DNA of 8,699 nucleotides from Mageeibacillus sp. UBA5436 (lineage in GTDB: Bacteria; Bacillota; Clostridia; Saccharofermentanales; DTU023): NCBI GenBank assembly GCA_002427545.1, contig DIRM01000044.1, positions 1 through 8,699 of the forward strand, written 5' to 3'. This document shows, in pieces, positions 7,029-8,699 of this stretch. The translations under genes and the position numbers were made by a program. The notes under the pieces were generated by a model. That model saw nothing but the letters and a program-made list of their open reading frames with translations. It did not search any database and was not told where the DNA came from. Each line of letters begins with the position of its first letter. The stretch's first letter is position 1.

Positions 7029-7250
7029 CGAAATAATATATTCCGTGTTACCACCTAAATTCGATTTATCTTTCGATCAAATCGCACTCTATAGGTAAAA
7101 TACCTTTGTCCTATACTGTCAGGACTAACAGCGAAGCTTACTGAGAATACCTTTGATTATTAGTATTCCGTTCTGTCCGCAGCTCAGAGGTGGCTCGTTT
7201 CATATGGTGTTTTCAATTAAACATCCGTAAAACTTTATCCTCATCATTGC
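6990..7250 (-). promoter_or_regulatory. T-box riboswitch leader, probably tRNA-Ala responsive
   Basis: The leader of the aminotransferase contains the T-box core AGGTGGTAACACGG (7043-7056), whose UGGU bulge would pair with tRNA ACCA (discriminator A). Stem I (7179-7250) closes as GCA/UGC, then a symmetric internal loop with tandem G-A/A-G pairs (K-turn-like GA motif), then GAGG/CCUC. Above this is an internal loop whose 3' strand reads GAGCCA, placing GCC (7192-7194, alanine) followed by A directly before the lower helix, where the specifier is expected. The upper arm is short and lacks an obvious apical T-loop module. A Stem II with an AGTA S-turn element follows. The antiterminator can form by pairing UUAGG of the T-box with CCUAA of the terminator 5' arm, so the two folds exclude each other. 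Uncharged tRNA-Ala should switch expression on. The T-box call is strong; the amino acid is inferred. Confidence 0.88.
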
Positions 7251-7273
7251 TTTTTTTATTTAATTTACAAACA

Positions 7274-7302
7274 AATATAACAAAAGACTGATTAATAATC
7301 AA
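7274..7302 (-). promoter_or_regulatory. Sigma-A-like promoter of the T-box/aminotransferase transcript
   Basis: On the minus strand TTGATT (7297-7302) and TATATT (7274-7279) are separated by exactly 17 bp. TG lies one base before the -10, giving an extended -10 (TGTTATATT). Transcription would begin near 7267, about 17 nt before Stem I of the T-box. This makes the short Stem I the true 5' end of the structured leader and not a truncated reading of a longer one. Confidence 0.7.
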
Positions 7303-7338
7303 TACAAAATTTGAATGGTTTAAGAAAAATGGATAATT

Positions 7339-7366
7339 CTCAAAATATTGTTTCGAATATTATGAG
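7339..7366 (-). terminator. Hairpin after the Fem-family gene
   Basis: On the minus strand CTCATAATATT (7356-7366) and AATATTTTGAG (7339-7349) pair in 10 of 11 positions around a 6-nt loop, starting 1 bp past the Fem gene stop codon. The T run (ATTTTT) comes about 8 nt after the stem instead of directly, so termination may be partial. Its position between this gene and the next gene's own promoter suits an end-of-transcript role. Confidence 0.4.
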
Positions 7367-7367
7367 C

Positions 7368-8594
7368 TTATTTATGACGACTAAGTTTTTTTCTTATTTT
7401 TGAATAAACAGGTAACATTTTTTCCACTGCTGTATAAATCAATGGTCTATGAACATAATCAAATTCACCCAAATATTCAATAACCCTAGGAGAGAAAAAA
7501 CCTTTAAATCGACTTAAACCGTCATCCTCTGTTCCTGGTATACCGCCCATACTCACTTTTTCAGCACCTTTTGAAAAAGCTTCATTCATCGTCTCTACAA
7601 AGACTGGTACCTGAGCTGTAATTTTGCTATAAGTGCGATTCATTCCAGCATAAAGAATTTCAGAATTATTCCCATAATTTATGGCAAAACAACCAGCAAG
7701 CAAAGCCTCATCATCATCTTCTTTTTGACATTCTTTAAAAAATTCTAAAAAGCGTCGAACAGACGACATCTGTTCTTCTAATTGAATTTTTCTTCTTGGG
7801 GCAGAGTCTGGCAAATTTGCTAAATTTTCTTCTAATTTCTTTAATTTTTCAGATTCTGCTTCTACGGCTTTTTTTAATGGTAATCTTGCCATATAAAATT
7901 GAACTTTATCACCATATAATTCAAATAAGCGTTCAAAATATTCTTGATTTCTCAATTTAATATCTTTTTCTTCTTCTGTACAAGACAAAACAAACATAAA
8001 ATCCGGTAAAGCTTCTGGACCTTCTTTTGTTATTTCCACATAATTTTTATTCGACTCTTTTAAAAATCGACGTATACGCTTTGGGTAGCCTTTTTTGATA
8101 TCTTCCTCATAGACTGATGCCACAAATCTAGGCTGAATCGTATCATGCATTTCCATCGTAAAGCCTTTATGGGTAAACTTTGCTTCCTTAAAAGTTTCGA
8201 GAATGGTCTGATCATTTATAGGAAACAAAGATTCAGATTCTCCCATATAATGAACACTTCTTTCATAACCAGAATCTATGCGTAAAAAAGCACATGAGTG
8301 TTTTTTACTGTATTCAACTAATTCCTTTAAATAGAATTTCAGCAATTCGGTATCATGATAGTCCATGACTGGGCCTCTTGGTATGTACCAAAAATGGCTA
8401 CCAAAAATTAATGGTCTAGATAAAATCAAGGCAGTTGCTACTAATTCTCCATCTTTTTCGACTCCTGTATAATAAGGCTGCCAATTTTCTTTAACTTTTC
8501 CCCAAGCTGCCGATTGTAATAGATGACAAGCTGGGTGTCCTTCTACAAAAGCATCAAGTTTTTCTGGCGAAAGATCAGTAATAAATTTATACAT
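7368..8594 (-). CDS. Fem-family tRNA-dependent peptidoglycan branching transferase (FemX/MurM-like)
   Basis: Fem proteins transfer amino acids (Gly, Ala or Ser, depending on species) from aminoacyl-tRNA to the lysine side chain of lipid II at the inner membrane face, building interpeptide bridges. The 408-residue product has the family length and two-GNAT-domain pattern. The N-terminal LLQSAAWGKVKENW (25-38) is diagnostic, followed by YIPRGPVMDY (70-79) and FLRIDSGY. A basic patch GYPKRIRRFLKES lies at about 169-181. A charged helical arm at about 241-292 has the coiled-coil look of the Fem tRNA/lipid-II arm. The C-terminal GGIPGTEDDGLSRFKGFFSP (350-369) and EYLGEFDYV are the conserved end motifs. 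No membrane helix is apparent. The ATG at 8594 fits the family start, but its strong ribosome binding site is 39 nt away across a hairpin. The donor amino acid cannot be read from sequence; the neighbouring alanine-responsive gene suggests alanine. Confidence 0.9.
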   Translation of the reverse strand: MYKFITDLSPEKLDAFVEGHPACHLLQSAAWGKVKENWQPYYTGVEKDGELVATALILSRPLIFGSHFWYIPRGPVMDYHDTELLKFYLKELVEYSKKHSCAFLRIDSGYERSVHYMGESESLFPINDQTILETFKEAKFTHKGFTMEMHDTIQPRFVASVYEEDIKKGYPKRIRRFLKESNKNYVEITKEGPEALPDFMFVLSCTEEEKDIKLRNQEYFERLFELYGDKVQFYMARLPLKKAVEAESEKLKKLEENLANLPDSAPRRKIQLEEQMSSVRRFLEFFKECQKEDDDEALLAGCFAINYGNNSEILYAGMNRTYSKITAQVPVFVETMNEAFSKGAEKVSMGGIPGTEDDGLSRFKGFFSPRVIEYLGEFDYVHRPLIYTAVEKMLPVYSKIRKKLSRHK

Positions 8595-8605
8595 ATGGAT
8601 ATTGT

Positions 8606-8640
8606 GTTGAAGGCGATTAATTTAATCGCACAACCTCCTT
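8606..8640 (-). promoter_or_regulatory. Distant Shine-Dalgarno with intervening hairpin, Fem gene leader
   Basis: On the minus strand AAGGAGG (8634-8640) is a near-perfect Shine-Dalgarno, but it ends 39 nt before the ATG at 8594, and no closer site exists. Between them is the palindrome GCGATTAAATTAATCGC (8613-8629), a 7-bp stem with a 3-nt loop. GTTG (8631-8634) and CAAC (8606-8609) can extend it. When folded, only 11 nt (8595-8605) separate the helix from the ATG, so folding would bring the Shine-Dalgarno near a usable distance. An in-frame TAA lies upstream and no other plausible start is visible. Confidence 0.5.
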
Positions 8641-8651
8641 AAATTTTCTTT

Positions 8652-8664
8652 TGCTCTGTTAACT
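8652..8664. repeat. Short sequence inversely repeated at both window ends
   Basis: GCTCTGTTAACT (8653-8664) is the exact reverse complement of AGTTAACAGAGC at 6-17. Here it runs into the tandem TTAAC units of the Fem gene upstream region. By rough count, one or two such 12-bp matches are expected by chance in a window this size, so it is recorded without a function. Confidence 0.2.
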
Positions 8665-8699
8665 TAACTTAAAAAAAGAGATCTGAAATGCCTCTGGTA

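Noticed and set aside
6965..7054. N-terminal extension of the aminotransferase by 30 codons
   Set aside because: The extended frame translates the T-box terminator hairpin and its own GGAGG site; the ATG at 6964 has an ideal ribosome binding site and matches the AlaA family start.
6..8664. Terminal inverted repeats of a mobile element formed by the 12-bp match at the two window ends
   Set aside because: One or two 12-bp matches are expected by chance at this length, the content is housekeeping genes with no transposase or integrase, and the coincidence with the window edges is likely accidental.
8671..8695. Terminator of a gene beyond the right edge (AGAG/CTCT before a T7 run on the minus strand)
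   Set aside because: Only a 4-bp stem is visible and the rest may be cut off by the window, so it cannot be supported.

Overview
The window is AT-rich, uses the standard genetic code, and has strong Shine-Dalgarno sequences (GGAGG, AAGGAGG), a T-box leader and a Fem-family peptidoglycan branching enzyme. Together these point to a low-GC Gram-positive bacterium (Firmicutes/Bacillota). An anaerobic Clostridia- or Erysipelotrichia-like host is a reasonable guess, but it is an inference and no marker in the window fixes the genus.

Layout. Positions 147-1630 (minus strand) hold gcvT followed by gcvH, two components of the glycine cleavage system, with a probable intrinsic terminator after gcvH. 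A 230-bp divergent AT-rich gap (1631-1860) separates them from a plus-strand operon at 1861-5603. That operon has three overlapping genes: a MacB/LolD-type ABC ATPase, a large extracellular protein built of CARDB-like beta-sandwich repeats with a membrane anchor, and a MacB/FtsX-type permease. It ends in a hairpin terminator whose 5' arm lies inside the last codons of the permease gene. Positions 5711-8594 (minus strand) hold two genes: first a Fem-family tRNA-dependent aminoacyl transferase (7368-8594), then an AlaA-type alanine aminotransferase (5711-6964). The aminotransferase has its own promoter and a T-box riboswitch leader (about 6990-7250).

How the parts may work together. The T-box leader has a compact Stem I. 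The triplet at the specifier position reads GCC (alanine), which matches the downstream alanine aminotransferase: uncharged tRNA-Ala would switch on alanine synthesis. The Fem-family enzyme just upstream consumes aminoacyl-tRNA to build peptidoglycan cross-bridges, so it is plausible, but only inferred, that the pair links alanyl-tRNA supply to cell-wall branching. The ABC-CARDB-permease operon resembles MacAB/FtsEX-type mechanotransmission systems, with the CARDB protein where an adaptor would sit; its substrate cannot be told from sequence.

The most notable items are the short-Stem-I alanine-type T-box, the looped-out Shine-Dalgarno arrangement upstream of the Fem gene, and the uncharacterised ABC/CARDB/FtsX operon. 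The rest of the window looks like ordinary chromosomal housekeeping sequence. I saw no mobile element, CRISPR array, tRNA or rRNA.
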